A stretch of 64,000 bases of DNA from Vespula vulgaris (Eukaryota > Arthropoda > Insecta > Hymenoptera > Vespidae): positions 4,537,501 to 4,601,500 of the forward strand of contig NC_066600.1 in assembly GCF_905475345.1 (NCBI RefSeq), written 5' to 3'. Position 1 is the stretch's first letter. The number at the start of each line of letters is the position of its first letter. Positions 13,421 through 25,734 of this stretch are shown piece by piece. The notes under the pieces are model-generated. The model saw only the letters and a program-made list of their open reading frames with translations. It had not been told where the DNA came from and did no database searches. The translations under genes and the position numbers were made by a program.

Positions 13421-13436
13421 ATAGTGGTAGTAGTTG
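13325..13436. repeat. AGT / AAT trinucleotide microsatellite
   Basis: GTAGTAGTAG core with GTAATAGTGATAG variants on both sides. It gives false poly-Val or poly-Leu/Tyr reading frames. Confidence 0.92.
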
Positions 13437-13599
13437 TTTTTGTGTTACAATTGAGGATAAAATGGTATCGTCAAAGTCGATCGATTTTCTACTGGTATCG
13501 ATGTGGTCATGCATTAGCTTCAGAGAGTTTCGATACGTCGGAAATAAAACAGCGACGGAAGTGACCCCCGCCGTTCTTGTTGCTGACTAAACCTACACA

Positions 13600-13740
13600 C
13601 CCACACATATATACAGATATATACATACATACATATATATATATACATATATGTGTATATATATATACTCACCAAGCATTTCACGATCGATCCACATACC
13701 CACACACATATATATGCATATACAGACATACGTAGATAGC
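13600..13740. repeat. ATAC / CACA compound microsatellite
   Basis: Mixed CACACACATA, TACATACATA and TATATG steps over about 140 bases, with a short non-repeat insert near 13668-13698. Confidence 0.8.
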
Positions 13741-14009
13741 TACGAACACACGTAATCATTCTTATAGACAAATATCCAAATCGAAGGAGAAAAGAATAAT
13801 CTCGATAAAGTAGAAAAACGTTCGTTATCTTCATTTTCTTTTCTTAGATTCGATTAAAAAATATCTAACAGTGAATAAATGTTTAATTCTTATTTTAAGA
13901 AGAGAAATTTTAAAAGCAAACAAAAGAAGAAAACAGTATTCAATAATAACACTATATTCAATAATAACGAATGCTATTTTTTCGAATGAATATTTTTAAA
14001 CTTCTTTAG

Positions 14010-14290
14010 TAAGTATGTGCATAAATAAATAAATGGTCCATATTTATAATAAAATATTAATAGCAATTGTAGATATAAGCGGGCAGTGTACGGAAGAAAA
14101 AACTATTGTTAGTAATTTATTTGAAATTTTCGTAAATATAATAATTTGTTATTATTTTAAAATATTGATCAATATTTATAATAAATTCAGAAGTAATCTG
14201 AAGATTTAATTATTTATACTAATGAGACCGCTTATCATTATCTATTGATATTTTCATATAAATACTGACCGATATACTCTGACCGATATA
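14010..14290 (+). repeat. Dispersed ~280-base repeat family, copy 1
   Basis: Contains ATTTATAATAAAATATTAATAG, ATAGATATAAG-like, TTATTTGAAATTTTCGTAAATATAATAATT, ATATTTATAATAAATTCAGA and TTTAATTATTTATACTAATGA in the same order as copies near 50830-51110 and 51690-51970. Function unknown. Confidence 0.7.
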
Positions 14291-14449
14291 GATACTGATC
14301 GTTTACTTCATAAAATCTTTATCGTTAATTGATAATAATATTGACCAATTAAATATAGAAGTTCATTATAAAATTTATAAGAGAATTAAGCATAAATGTT
14401 ATTAGTAGCAATATACGTTATAAAAATTTCTTATTTACTTATTACTTTA

Positions 14450-16491
14450 ATTTTTTTGCCTAATCTCTTAATACTTTATTCTCGCTAACGACAATCTTTA
14501 CTACTTATTTTTCTCTCTCTTTTTTTTCTTTAACAATATTTTAATTCTCTCATTATCTAATTATTTTCTCTAATTGTATTTATAATTTTTATTATACATT
14601 TCTTTTTCTTTTTTCCTTATAAAATTCGAAATTTTATTTGTCTCTAGTCGGAATTCGATTAAATCGAAAAGTTTGAAATTTAGTTTAGAATACCCGACGG
14701 ATATTATTTTTGAGTTCAAGAAGTATTGTTAAAACGACAATAAGAGAACGAGACGTTTCGAAAGGAATAATTGCGTGCAGACTTTATACGATAAAGAGAG
14801 AAATAGAGAAAAAGAGATATACACAGATAAAGAGAGGAAGAGAGAAATACATAGAGAAAGAGATAGATCGAATTCTATCGAACAATGCAGCAAATGCATA
14901 TCGTTCGAATATCTCGTAACTTTAACTCGCTCGTCGAACTTCATTATCGTCGTTGGAGAACAATAAGGCATCGAAACGAAGTTCTCCCTTAATATAATAG
15001 TTTTCGTGTTGTGATTCGTTGTTGTTGGCATATAAAAAGAGGGGAGGGTGTAGCAAGAAAAAAGAGAAAGAAGAGAAAAGAGAGAGGGAAGCAACGATAG
15101 AAGAAACGATTTTATCATTGGCCACGAACATGTTGTTCACGAACGATATAATTTCCGGGGGAAGAGATAAAAAGAAAAAGAGAACAAAAAAAAAAATTAT
15201 AACAAAAAGAGGACTCCGGTAAATATGTACTCTGGGTGTATACGATGATAATGTTTAAGAGCAATTACACGCTACCACGATTCGATAAAGACAACCCGTT
15301 AATTTTCCAAGAGAGATCTCGAGCGCCAACTTGCGGGTCTCCAAACCCAACGGTGATATAAATTTTACGAGGCACGCGTCGTTCATGTCAACGGCGTCAG
15401 TCGTCGCCCATCAAACGAATCTTTCTCTCTCTCCCTCTCTTTATCTCTTTCTCTCTAATCTTCTTACAATGACACAACGAGAACGTTGTGCTACAATTTT
15501 CTTGATTTTCCTCGAAAGTCGCCATTTATAGAACAAACATCATCCCTCCCACTCTTACCACTTTCCTTCTTTTTCGTCCATATAATCCAAAAATTACGAT
15601 GATGGCATTCCTCAATTAGAAAAGAAAAAAAAAAGAAAAGAAAAGAAAGAGAAATAAAGAGAGATATATAGAGAAAAAAAATAAGTATTCACGAGAAATT
15701 TGAGCCTTGAAATTTGTCAAAAGGGCTCTTACATCCTTTCGTGAAATTACATTTCAAATACTTACATATATACACGTACATACATATATATAATATATAA
15801 TATATATATATATATACATACACACATATATATACGTATATATTTGTGTGTTATCTCGTAAAATTCAATTTTTATAGAATATGTCTGCTAGAGATAGAGA
15901 TAGAGAGAGAGAGAGAGAAGAGTATCAACGACCGTCCATGTTTTGACTCGTCGAAAATATTTCAACTGGGCCGCATTTGCCATGATATTCTTACGGCTAA
16001 AGTAAGACTTCGAAAGTTTTCCTTTTTCCTATTCCCACCCCTGGCATTTCTATTCCTGTCTCACTGTGATTGGCGTCAGTCCGTAACTGTTAGAAACGGC
16101 AGCTACGGTTCTTAGGTCTACTTTATAAACGGGGTGAATATATACCCCTCGGTAAACCCCAGTAACGGTAAGTCTTTCTTTATACGTCCTTTTCTTATTT
16201 CTATACGCTTTCAACATCACAAGAATTGAAAATCCTCGACGTATAAAAAATATAATTTATTCGTTTCGGGAGAGACTCGTTTATTATATCTTTTATTCTT
16301 CCTTTTCGAATTAACATTTCTCGTAATTGAGTTCTTAATTTTTATCTTTTTTTTTTTTGTTTTCTTTTTCTTTTTATTGGATTTTGATAGAAATATTTGT
16401 AGTCTGTTTGATCTCTAGTTCTAATGCCATTCATTCAGAAATTCTTTTTTATATCAATTTATTTTATGGAAATTCTATAGACTTTAATATC

Positions 16492-16542
<51 letters not shown>

Positions 16543-18010
16543 TATTATTATTTCATATTATTACATTATTTATATTATATTTATTATTATTATTATTCAT
16601 TATAATATTATACTATTATATCATATTATTTTTATTAGAGTTATTCAACTCAAACTGATAATTTAAATTAAATCACTTTAATATTTAGATACAATATGTC
16701 GAGTGAAAATTCTGTTATTACTTCTCAGCTAAATCAAATATAAATTAACCGTATGTAGAATAAAATTTGTCATTGTTCATGATCGTAAAACCGAAAGATT
16801 TCTCATTTGACGAAATACGCGAAAGAATCCGATATTTACATGTTCGTTGAGACAACTTCTCCAATTCTCATTTTAATCCAAATACGCATCAATTATCCTT
16901 TCGTCGTCATAGAAAGAGGATTATCACGAAGCTTAAGCGCTAAGCCTTAACGTTCGCATTCCGAATTCCGTCGGCAGATTTATCTTCGTTCGGGAAGAGG
17001 AGTAAGCTTGAAGTATGTTATCGTAATATAAAGTGACTTTAGCCCTTCAAGATTACCCTGCATTACTGACTGTACGACCACCATAACAAAAGATATTCCG
17101 GTGTTTCATGACAACGTTTATAGCGAACATATATAAATATATACATACTAATAATAAATATTCCCAAAGTGAATATTATAAAAGAAAATAATTATTCTCG
17201 TCAAAGAAGAGGAAAAAAGAAATCTCTAATTAAATAAAAATTAAAATGCACGTTTTCGAACAAATGCAATGATTTTTAATCTTCAGTTTAAAGATTATAG
17301 ATAATTATAAAATTATAAAATATCAATTATTTCATATAATCGATATAATATATAAGTAACAATTTAGTTTTTCATTAAATTTAGAAAGAAAAAATTGCGG
17401 TAAAGAAATTTTTTTTCTAACATACATTTTTCCGGAAAATTCTTTAAAAGAGCAAAAAAGAAATGAAAAGTATAAAAAAGTTAGAGAAATAATATTAAAA
17501 TTGTACATAAATTTTCCCTTATTTTTTGTTCGTGTAAGAAAAGTTATGATAATGAAATTTTTTCTATGACTTTTAGTAAATACACGTGCTGATATGTTAA
17601 AAGTTTCTAAAAAAAAAAAAAAAAATAATAATAATAATAATAATAAAAATAAAAAAAGAAAAAAAAAGGAAGAAAGGAAAAAATAATAAAAAGAAGAAGA
17701 AACATAAGAAATAGTTAATCATAGTGTACAGTCTGAAATCAACCTTAAAGCGTTAAGGAGCTAATACCATAAACTAACACATCTTAGAGTTATTTTTACG
17801 ATAGCAGTAAATTCATTGCTTGTACAAGAATTTTATTCTGATACGCTCTGTAAGTGACTTACAACTAGGATAGAACGAACGTACACGACGGGATAAAATC
17901 CCATTATACCGTTCGGCTAGATTTGAAAGTTTTCAAACAACTCGTAGAAAACTTTCGTCCTTCTTCTCCATCTTCTAATAACATGAATTCCGAAGATCAT
18001 CGTGTAAAAA
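14450..18010. other. Non-coding stretch containing an AT-poor island at about 15.3-16.2 kb
   Basis: No recognised coding exon. The 15.29-15.54 and 15.93-16.19 kb parts are clearly richer in G+C and non-repetitive, with TATAAA near 15357 and 16124 and splice-like signals on the plus strand (see findings). Another island lies at 16.78-17.11 kb. The rest is AT-rich with AG, ATAC and A-run microsatellites. Confidence 0.5.
16497..16612. repeat. ATT trinucleotide microsatellite with decayed flank
   Basis: A clean TTA run to about 16538 is followed by partly decayed ATT/TATTAT repeats. Confidence 0.9.
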
Positions 18011-18014
18011 GAGT

Positions 18015-18097
<83 letters not shown>
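18011..18097. repeat. Long AG dinucleotide microsatellite
   Basis: About 38 uninterrupted AG units, one of the longest pure runs in the window. Confidence 0.96.
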
Positions 18098-18101
<4 letters not shown>

Positions 18102-18792
18102 AAAAGAAAAAGTAAAAAAGTGAGAAAATTCAAAACACGCAAAGATCTCGTTACAGACATTCCTTTGGTACTTTACACGTAAAGAATTTAACTTGACCTA
18201 TCCTACCATTTTCCTTCAACAATTTTCTTTATTCTTCTAGGAAAGTGTAGTCTCCTTTTACTCTACTTCATTTGTACTAGTTCTTTGAAATGAAATTGAC
18301 ATATATCTTTAAAAATGCAACGAACAAATCGATGAATCTCTTTCTTACTTTTTATAATTCCTTTACGTAAAAAAAAAAAAAAAAACAGAAAAGAAAAAGA
18401 AAATATCCTTGAAACTTTAAGACTCTGATATTTTTACTTCTCGACTCGTTTTGACATTCGCTCTCCTACAATACGGTTTTGACAGAGTGTATAAAATTAG
18501 AAGATACTTTTATAAAATAATAAAGATGAGTATTAGTAGATTAAAAAATTCTTTGTGATTATTATTATTATTATAATTTTTTTTTTAATCTCTTGCATCT
18601 TGCATATATATTGTTTTATTTTCTCATTATTATTTTTTAATTACTTTTTCACATTCGAGTACGAGTAGCTCACTTTCCTACGATAAGATTTTAATGAAAC
18701 ATATAACGAAACATATAAAATTGAAATATAAAATTGGAAGACATTTTTATAAAACAGTAAAGATGAAAAATATTAATGATCTTGAGAATTTA

Positions 18793-18794
18793 TT

Positions 18795-18856
<62 letters not shown>

Positions 18857-18870
18857 TATTATTATTATTT
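18793..18870. repeat. ATC / ATT trinucleotide microsatellite
   Basis: About 20 perfect ATC units followed by five ATT units. It lies at the same place in its tandem unit where the neighbouring units carry ATT, so the ATC looks like a later point change that spread by slippage. Confidence 0.95.
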
Positions 18871-19081
18871 CTTTCTACTTGTTTTTCAATGTCTAACGTC
18901 ATTATTATATATTATATTATTTTCTTATTATTATTTGTTTATTAGTTTTTCACATTTGAATACAGGGAACTCACTTTCCTATAAAATGATTTTGATAGAA
19001 TAGAATATATAATAAGAAGATATTTAAACAAAAGATATTTTTATACGATAGTAGAGATGATTGTTAGTAAACTTAAAATTT

Positions 19082-19103
19082 TATTATTATTATTATTATT
19101 ATG

Positions 19104-19142
<39 letters not shown>
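19082..19142. repeat. ATT trinucleotide microsatellite
   Basis: TTA run with one ATG interruption, inside the third unit of the surrounding tandem array. Confidence 0.94.
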
Positions 19143-19144
<2 letters not shown>

Positions 19145-19449
19145 CTTTTTTTAATGTCTGGCATCATTACTGTGTATTATTTTATTTTTTCATTATTATT
19201 TTCAATAGAAATATTAATTTTTCATATTCAAATACAAATAACTCGCTTTTCCACAATACGGTTTTAATAGAATATATAAAATTAAGACATTTTTATTCGA
19301 CAGTAGAAAAAGATTGATAATCTTAAACATTTTTTTTTTGAATATTTCTTTCTTTTTTGTTGTAATTTTTAATAATATTATTGCATTACATTTCTTTTAT
19401 CATTTTAAATTAAAATATTATAAAATCAGAAAATTATTTTATATTAATA

Positions 19450-19880
19450 AAAATCTTTGAAACCTATTTTTACTTTCTTTTCGTTATTCGTATTAAACGG
19501 AATATCAAATTTTTGATTTATGCGTATACCAATTACACATTTTTGTTATTCATTAAATAATAATATTTAACTCTCGATCAAACGCGTTAGAAATGTTTCT
19601 GTTACTATTGTTACCTGGAATAAAACAAACATCACGTTACAAGAACGAAACAAAAATAAAGATCTATTAGAGCTGCTGCTGTTGCAAAAACAAACAAAAA
19701 AAAAACAAAAAAAAAGAAGAAGAAATTATTATTTCTCTTCTTCGATCTATTCTTTCCTGTCCAAATAAAATTCCATCAAATTATTTAATATATACAAAGA
19801 CGATTGAAGGAATTGAAGTAGAGCAAGCGAAAAGTTTTCTAGCGTAGCAAGAGGACAGTGACTGACTGAGCAGCTTGTAG
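19450..19880. other. AT-rich non-coding stretch, nothing recognised
   Basis: Contains A-run/AAAC tracts near 19685-19725 but no repeat unit or open frame that I can support. Confidence 0.4.
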
Positions 19881-19883
19881 GAA

Positions 19884-20030
19884 ATGTCGCGTGAAGAAGA
19901 TGAAGAAGAAGAGAAAGAGGAAGAGGATGAGAAAGAAGAAGAAGAAAAAGAAGAAAAAGAAGATGAAGATGAAGAAGAAGAAGCAGAAGAAGAAGAAGAA
20001 GAAGAAGAAGAAGAAGAAGAAGAAGAATGA
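19884..20030 (+). repeat. GAA/GAT trinucleotide microsatellite with an ATG-to-stop acidic frame
   Basis: The GAA-rich run happens to form a 48-codon open frame that begins MSREEDEEEEKEEEDE and continues almost purely as Glu with some Asp and Lys, stopping at TGA (20028-20030). Composition is fully explained by the microsatellite, so I treat it as a repeat, not a gene. Confidence 0.85.
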
Positions 20031-20227
20031 TCTTCTAGTCTAGTCTCTTCTTAGTTAGAGGATCCAAATTCGATCCGAAGAGACGAAAGTCACTAGTACT
20101 GTTGCGTATCAACATCGTTACGGCCCATATCCACGTTTATTCCAACAGAGTCATCTACATCTACGTCGAATCATCAAACTATGTCGCCATGTTCCTTCCT
20201 ATCCACCTATTCTCCTATTCTCTTCTT

Positions 20228-20300
20228 GTAACTACCCACCTACTCACCTCCCACTCCTCCCACTCCACCCCCTCCACCCCCTCCATTTCCCTCCCATTCC
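20228..20300. repeat. CCACTCC / CCCCCTCCA pyrimidine-rich minisatellite
   Basis: Short imperfect repeats of CCACTCC and CACCCCCTC. On the minus strand this is a G-rich stretch ending GGGAGGTGAGTAGG, which by chance contains a donor-like GGTGAGT; without an acceptor or a known protein I do not call an exon. Confidence 0.75.
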
Positions 20301-20329
20301 TCGGTAGACCCCAGAGCGAAATTAATTAA

Positions 20330-21590
20330 CCATTTGACAACGGTTGTCCACCAATAACACAGACTATTCGTGGTGGAGACACACACAACGTTTGTGTGTC
20401 CCTTTCTCTCAATTGTGGCCACTGAACCCACTTGGCCTTAATCTTTAAACGCAATATAAACGAATCTGTTATGACTTTGTTTCATTAATAATTAAATCTT
20501 TTGTTTTACTTAGCAGGTTGACTGTAATCGCCAATGACTATCTATCATCAAAAACTAACGGTAGTACAATTTTTTTTTCATATATATGTTAATTAATATA
20601 AATCGAATAGTCCATTGAAAATAATGTATTTTTACATAATTCGAATAACGGAGAAATGTAAATTAGTCGACTATTAATTATTATTTCATAATTTTCTAGA
20701 AACGCGAGTAGAGTAATCAAGACAAATTAATTGAGGAGAAAAGATTTATTATAATAATGATTAATAATAATGATTAATCATCGGATTCATTTCAAAATGG
20801 CACCGATTATATTATATATTATTTTATTAATCGCACAAGTTAATGAAATTGATAAGATATCGATTCTAGAAAAATTTTCAAGATTTTAAATTTTCAAGAA
20901 ATTTGTGCGTAATGTAAAGACGTTTTATTATCCGTGATAACTCGTGACCAATGCTAATAAAATTTTTTTGAATCAATTATTATAAGATAACATCGTGAAG
21001 ATAATAATAATGTGCTATTAAACAATTGCAAAAAATTTTCTATTATTTTTATTACTGAAAACCTTCGTTACTGTTATAAATGTAATAAAGAGAAAAATAG
21101 AAATTGTTGGATAAAGAAAACTTTCATTTTAGTGCAGTTACGATATGCACGTAAATAATTATTTCGAATATTAATGATCAGTAAACCGGTCTATTTCACG
21201 ATTTAAAAATTTATCAGCGTAATATTTTAATAAAATTCAACTTCGTGCTAAAGTATTACACTTATATTATAAAGAGCATAAAAAAAATGGAATTAATTAA
21301 TTCGGTTGCAGCAATATATTGCTACAATTTTATGCTATTTTCGTATTGAAATATATTTCCTGATAAGATTATAGTTTCATTTAATTATACTTCTACACGC
21401 AATTATTTATTATTATATATAATGAAAATTTAATTATGTCCATTCCCCTCACTTCTAATATGTATGCACATACATATACAAAAATATATATATAATATTA
21501 TATATATATAATATTATAATATAATATATATAATAATTTATATATAATGTATATATATATATTATATATAAAATATATGCATTTATATAA
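20330..21590. other. AT-rich non-coding stretch, nothing recognised
   Basis: Unique-looking AT-rich sequence with an AT/ATA palindromic tract near 21478-21590. No coding signal. Confidence 0.4.
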
Positions 21591-21850
21591 ATTCACTTTG
21601 AAATGATTGGAATTTTATGAAAATTATTACTTTGATAAATATATGATAAAGCTTATTTACTCAATTAAAATTATCTATACATCATTGTCCCTCTCTCTCC
21701 CTCAATATATACATACGATCAAAAAAAAATTTTTTAAGCAAAAATTCACTTTGACGCAACAGAAATTTCATCGAAATTATTGCTTTGATAAATATATGAT
21801 AAATCTTATTTACTCATTTAAAATTACCTTCTTTGAATTTATTTCAGCTT
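21590..21850. repeat. Tandem duplication, two ~150-base units
   Basis: AAATTCACTTTGA (21589 and 21743) is followed in both by AATTT.AT.GAAATTATT, CTTTGATAAATATATGATAAA, CTTATTTACTCA.TTAAAATTA. Only about 15-20% of positions differ. Confidence 0.9.
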
Positions 21851-21939
21851 CGATAGAATATGATAAATGAAAGTCATTATTCACTAGGTAATCAACTGGT
21901 TAATTAAAACGATCATGTCCTCTGGCAAAATACAGAAAT

Positions 21940-22800
21940 TCTATGAATAGTAACGAGAATTGATGAGTACATAACGGAATAGGAATCGATCCATTATACC
22001 GATTATAAAATTCGTTGTTTATAACAATAATAGTACTGCGGTCAAAGTCGTAAATACTGCTTTAAATATTTCACATCATCTTTCTATATTTCATACGAAT
22101 TTTTTTCAAAAGTAAATATTGAAATTATTGATAGGAATTTTGATCATGACGTTTGATTGATCTACTATTGCACATATAATATTTCCTTTTTAAATTTGTT
22201 ACAAATTTTCTGATAACTGATATAATATAAAAAAAGGAAACAAAAAAACAAAAAATCTAATTCAAACAATCGGTCAAAGTTAACGATTTCGATCTTGATA
22301 AGAAATATATTATTTATGAAGATAAAATGGCACGTACTATATGTTCTAACAATAAATAGTAATCAAGAATTATTAGTAATTATTAATAAATATATCAATA
22401 AATATTATATATAATAATTAATAATTATATATATAAATTATATATATAAAAATACATTGTATTATTATATTTTATATAAAATAATTATATCTATAATAAT
22501 TAATAATCATATACCAATTATTATAAATATAATATATAATATAACATTAAAGAAAAAAAAGAAATCTATAATACATATAATTTACTTAACAATTATACAT
22601 ATTAATAATTATATAAACAAATAAATAAAATTAATTCATATAACATACACTACTTGTTGAAGGATAATATTGAAAGGATTCTAACATTTCGTAAGATACA
22701 CGTATATCCTATGATTAATAATAGCTGACAAGTACATCAAAAGAGATACGAATCGATCCGTCATATCAATTTAAAGTCCGTGGTCTATAACAATAACCCT
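21940..22800. repeat. Direct repeat pair about 770 bases apart
   Basis: GAGTACATAACGGAATAGGA followed by ATCGATCCATTATACCGAT (about 21965) matches AAGTACATCAAAAGAGATACG followed by ATCGATCCGTCATATCAAT (about 22730), and both continue to ..TATAACAATAA. The sequence between is AT-rich filler. Confidence 0.75.
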
Positions 22801-22990
22801 GGAAGATTGGCTCGAGTTCAAGTCCGTTACTTCGACGACAGCGGTACGTTCGTGCGTAATGGAGTACGTAACGTATGTTGTTATGACTGGACGTCTGTTC
22901 AACGGACATAGGCGCAGGGAATATTCGGTTCACTGAGGAAGCCGAGAAAGCCGAAGGATAAACGAGTCAACACTAGCTTCCTACTCACTG
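22800..22990. other. AT-poor non-repetitive island
   Basis: About 190 bases with clearly higher G+C than the surroundings, many CG dinucleotides, and no microsatellite. The piece CTCGAGTTCAAGTCCG resembles a tRNA B-box, but no cloverleaf can be built around it. It may be a regulatory element; function not visible. Confidence 0.4.
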
Positions 22991-22999
22991 AACGTTGTT

Positions 23000-24380
23000 T
23001 TTTCTACTGATTTATGGGTTCATTGGTCTTAGCGAAAGACAACTTCAAGAAGTACAACCTTCTATCTTGACACACTCTCTCTCTCTCAATCTGTTTCTCT
23101 CTCTTTACGCCATTTTATTACAAAGCAGAGGTGTATTTTATTATTTCCTTTTTATTAGAACGTTGGCCTTTGTCTTCTTTTTCTTTTTCTTTTACTTTTC
23201 CTTTTCCTTTTTTTCTTTTTTATTTTACATTGCGTTGTTCTTTAATTCAGAATTGTAATAATCATATTGTGATTAGATCGTTGAGAAATTCAATGGGAAC
23301 GTTTAGATTTCGTAAAGTGTGATTTAAACTTGAAAAAGATATATAATAAATGAAAAAAGAGGGAAACGGAAAGAGTGACAGAGATTTTGTATATGGAAAT
23401 GTCAAAACATTAGGCGATTTAGTGGATAGAATTCTTTTTTCTGAATTTTTTCTAAATAAATTTCTTTTTTTATTGTTACATATTTTTGATTTAATATGAA
23501 CGGGGGAGGGAGGAGGGGGGTAGCGATGAAAAATGTCACTCGATTTTTACTTCATAAAAATAAAATGATGCAAATTAAAAATTCCTTCTCCTACTAAAAG
23601 CAAAATGAAATTTTGTGAATAAGTAATAATATTCACCGTCGTACTTTTACGTGTTACATCAAAATAGACTTTTTTGTATTCTTTTTTCTTTTTTTTTGTT
23701 TTGTTTTAATAATAATGTCTTATATGACAGCATACGTAATTTTCGGACTGTAGGCGTTTTATAAGAGAGTTACTTATATTAACAATAAGACAGTATTAAT
23801 AAGTTAACCGGAAAGGACGAATTGATTCATAGCGATGATTACCCTTATCCTCTTTATAAAGAAATAAGAATAAATTAATCACACCTACGCATACACATTT
23901 GTATCTTACTTCTATTAATTAATTAATTAATTAATTAATTAAAAAAGATAGATGTATTTCACTTGACGATTAATTCATTCATATGTTCACGATTTTATTT
24001 CGAACTAAAATAAATCTCTTAAATTCAAATCGAAACGAATTGAAATTTTTTTTCGTTTTAAGAAAAGTCAATTAATAATGATAATAATAATAATAATAAC
24101 AATAATAATAATAATAATAATAATAAAAAGAATTATTAAACTCATAAACAAATTATCTTTACGATTATATCTCAAATACATCATTTTTTAAATTTATTAT
24201 TTAAATAGATCATTATCTGTCTCTCTAGCTCTAGCTCTCTCTCTCTTTCTCTCTTTCTCTTTCTCTCTCTCTTTATCTTTGTAGTCGTGCTAACTCTTCA
24301 AGTGTAATGAAAAATCTCTCTTTCTATTTCTGTCTCCTTCTCTTTTTTCCTTGTTCTTTTCTCTTATTTTACGTGCACTA
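23000..24380. other. Non-coding stretch with T/C tracts and microsatellites
   Basis: Includes a T/C-rich tract at 23180-23225, a G-rich run at 23502-23522, a TTAA repeat at 23915-23943, an AAT repeat at 24079-24126 and CT-rich sequence at 24215-24275. No gene recognised. Confidence 0.45.
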
Positions 24381-24383
24381 ACG

Positions 24384-24416
24384 TGTCGTCATCGTCATCG
24401 TCATCATCGTCATCTT
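24384..24416. repeat. GTCATC trinucleotide-type repeat
   Basis: CGTCATCGTCATCGTCATCATC pattern, the leading edge of an AT-poor island that runs to about 24730. Confidence 0.85.
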
Positions 24417-24419
24417 CGA

Positions 24420-24730
24420 AGACAATTTTTATAGAGTGAAATGTGTGCAGGTATATGTACCCGGCCGTTCTCTTTCTCTCTCACGTTCATGCTTTCTCTC
24501 ACTTTTTTTTTCGGCTTTGTTCCGTGGACAAAGTGCGACTGGGAATAATGTCGGGAAAAGTGGATGGAAGGGATCCTCCATTACTATCCGAAATTCGGAC
24601 GACGAGTAGTATATAAGCATCGTTCTTATATGAACGATATCTCCCCAGTGAGAGGAAGAACACTGGACAGAAAGTCGATCGAACGTATCTATGATCTATT
24701 TCGAGTAGTCGTACCACGATAGATAGCATT
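24420..24730. other. AT-poor island with TATA-like sequence
   Basis: Non-repetitive, richer in G+C than its surroundings. TATATAAG lies at about 24609-24616, and CCCCAGTGAGA about 35 bases downstream is a weak match to an insect initiator. Only a candidate promoter or enhancer; no coding exon follows that I can recognise. Confidence 0.3.
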
Positions 24731-24769
24731 TTTCAAGTATATATATAGACACATATATGCACACAAACA

Positions 24770-24771
<2 letters not shown>

Positions 24772-24816
<45 letters not shown>

Positions 24817-24905
24817 GATGTATGTGTGTATGTATGTATGTATATATGTGTATATATATGTATATATATGTATGTATGTATGTATATGTATATTATGTAT
24901 ATATT
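24772..24905. repeat. TA / TATG compound microsatellite
   Basis: TA run to about 24813, then TGTATGTATG and TATATATGTA repeats to about 24905. Confidence 0.93.
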
Positions 24906-25450
24906 GGTGTGTGGGTGTTGGGATATAACAACTATTGAACCATTTGATATGTCTCACATAATTATTTCTCAAATTATATAAGATTTCAAAAAGAAAAAGA
25001 AAAAAACACATTTCAAAATAGAACATCCTTTTTCGTGTGAATTTGGGCGATGGTGGAGTAGTGAAAAAAAAAGAAAAAAGAATTTTATGGTGGTCACAAA
25101 TTTTGCTCCAGATGAACGTGATTCCGAGATTTCAAGGTGACTCGTTTTTTTTTCTTGCCCCCAAGGAACTATGTTTTTATTCAGGTAGCCATGTACCGTC
25201 CAATTCCTAGAGGAATTTATTGAGCATGATACTTTGTGGTCTTTCAAAAGGTAGTATCAAGTTTCGTATAAAAAAATTAAGGTCACCTTGGAATCTCAGA
25301 AGCATGTCCACCTAAAGAAGATTTATGACCACCATAAGATCCTCTTTCCTCCATTTTTATCATCATCACCATCGAACAAGGACAAGTTTTATCTGAAACA
25401 TTTTTTAAATCGTACTATAGCTTGGGAAATAATTGAAATAATTGTGAAAA
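24906..25450. other. Unique non-coding stretch, nothing recognised
   Basis: Less AT-rich than average (for example 25120-25370 with AAGGTCACCTTGG-like text) but with no repeat partner in the window and no protein similarity that I can see. Confidence 0.35.
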
Positions 25451-25734
25451 TTTAATTGGGACACTTTGTGTGTTAGATCTGAAATATTTTAATACATTTT
25501 GTATGTTTTATATCAAACAATTTGTTATCATATTAAAAAACAATTTTTAATAAACTTAATTTTTTAGATATAATATATTCTAATATATCCTATGTACATT
25601 GTTGTATGTATTTGTTATGTGTGTACGTATCTGCCATGGTACTATAAATTTTTATTGCAAAATAATAATAATAATGATAATGATAATAATAATAATTAAA
25701 GAATGTATTTCAGAATAATTATAGATTATTGAAA

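Larger units (their letters stand above)
18440..19325. repeat. Tandem array of four diverged units, each with its own trinucleotide microsatellite
   Basis: The block CTC.CTTTCCTA..ATA.GATTTT..TAGA, then ATATAAAATT.GAAGA.ATTTTTAT..A...AGTA.AGATGA, recurs near 18462, 18670, 18970 and 19240. In units 1 to 3 this is followed by an ATT or ATC microsatellite (18557, 18793, 19080), then TTTTT..TGTC..GCAT and TTTTTCA.ATT.GA.TAC. Spacing is about 205 to 300 bases, varying with microsatellite length. Confidence 0.88.

Noticed and set aside
19884..20030. ATG-to-stop frame encoding an almost pure Glu/Asp protein
   Set aside because: It is the direct translation of a GAA/GAT microsatellite; no flanking complex coding sequence supports a gene.
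20232..20300. Minus-strand G-rich frame ending in a GGTGAGT donor
   Set aside because: Sequence is a low-complexity minisatellite, no acceptor is visible, and there is no match to smooth linker sequence.
22800..22840. tRNA-like B-box CTCGAGTTCAAGTCCG
   Set aside because: No A-box at the right distance and no acceptor stem or anticodon arm can be paired around it.
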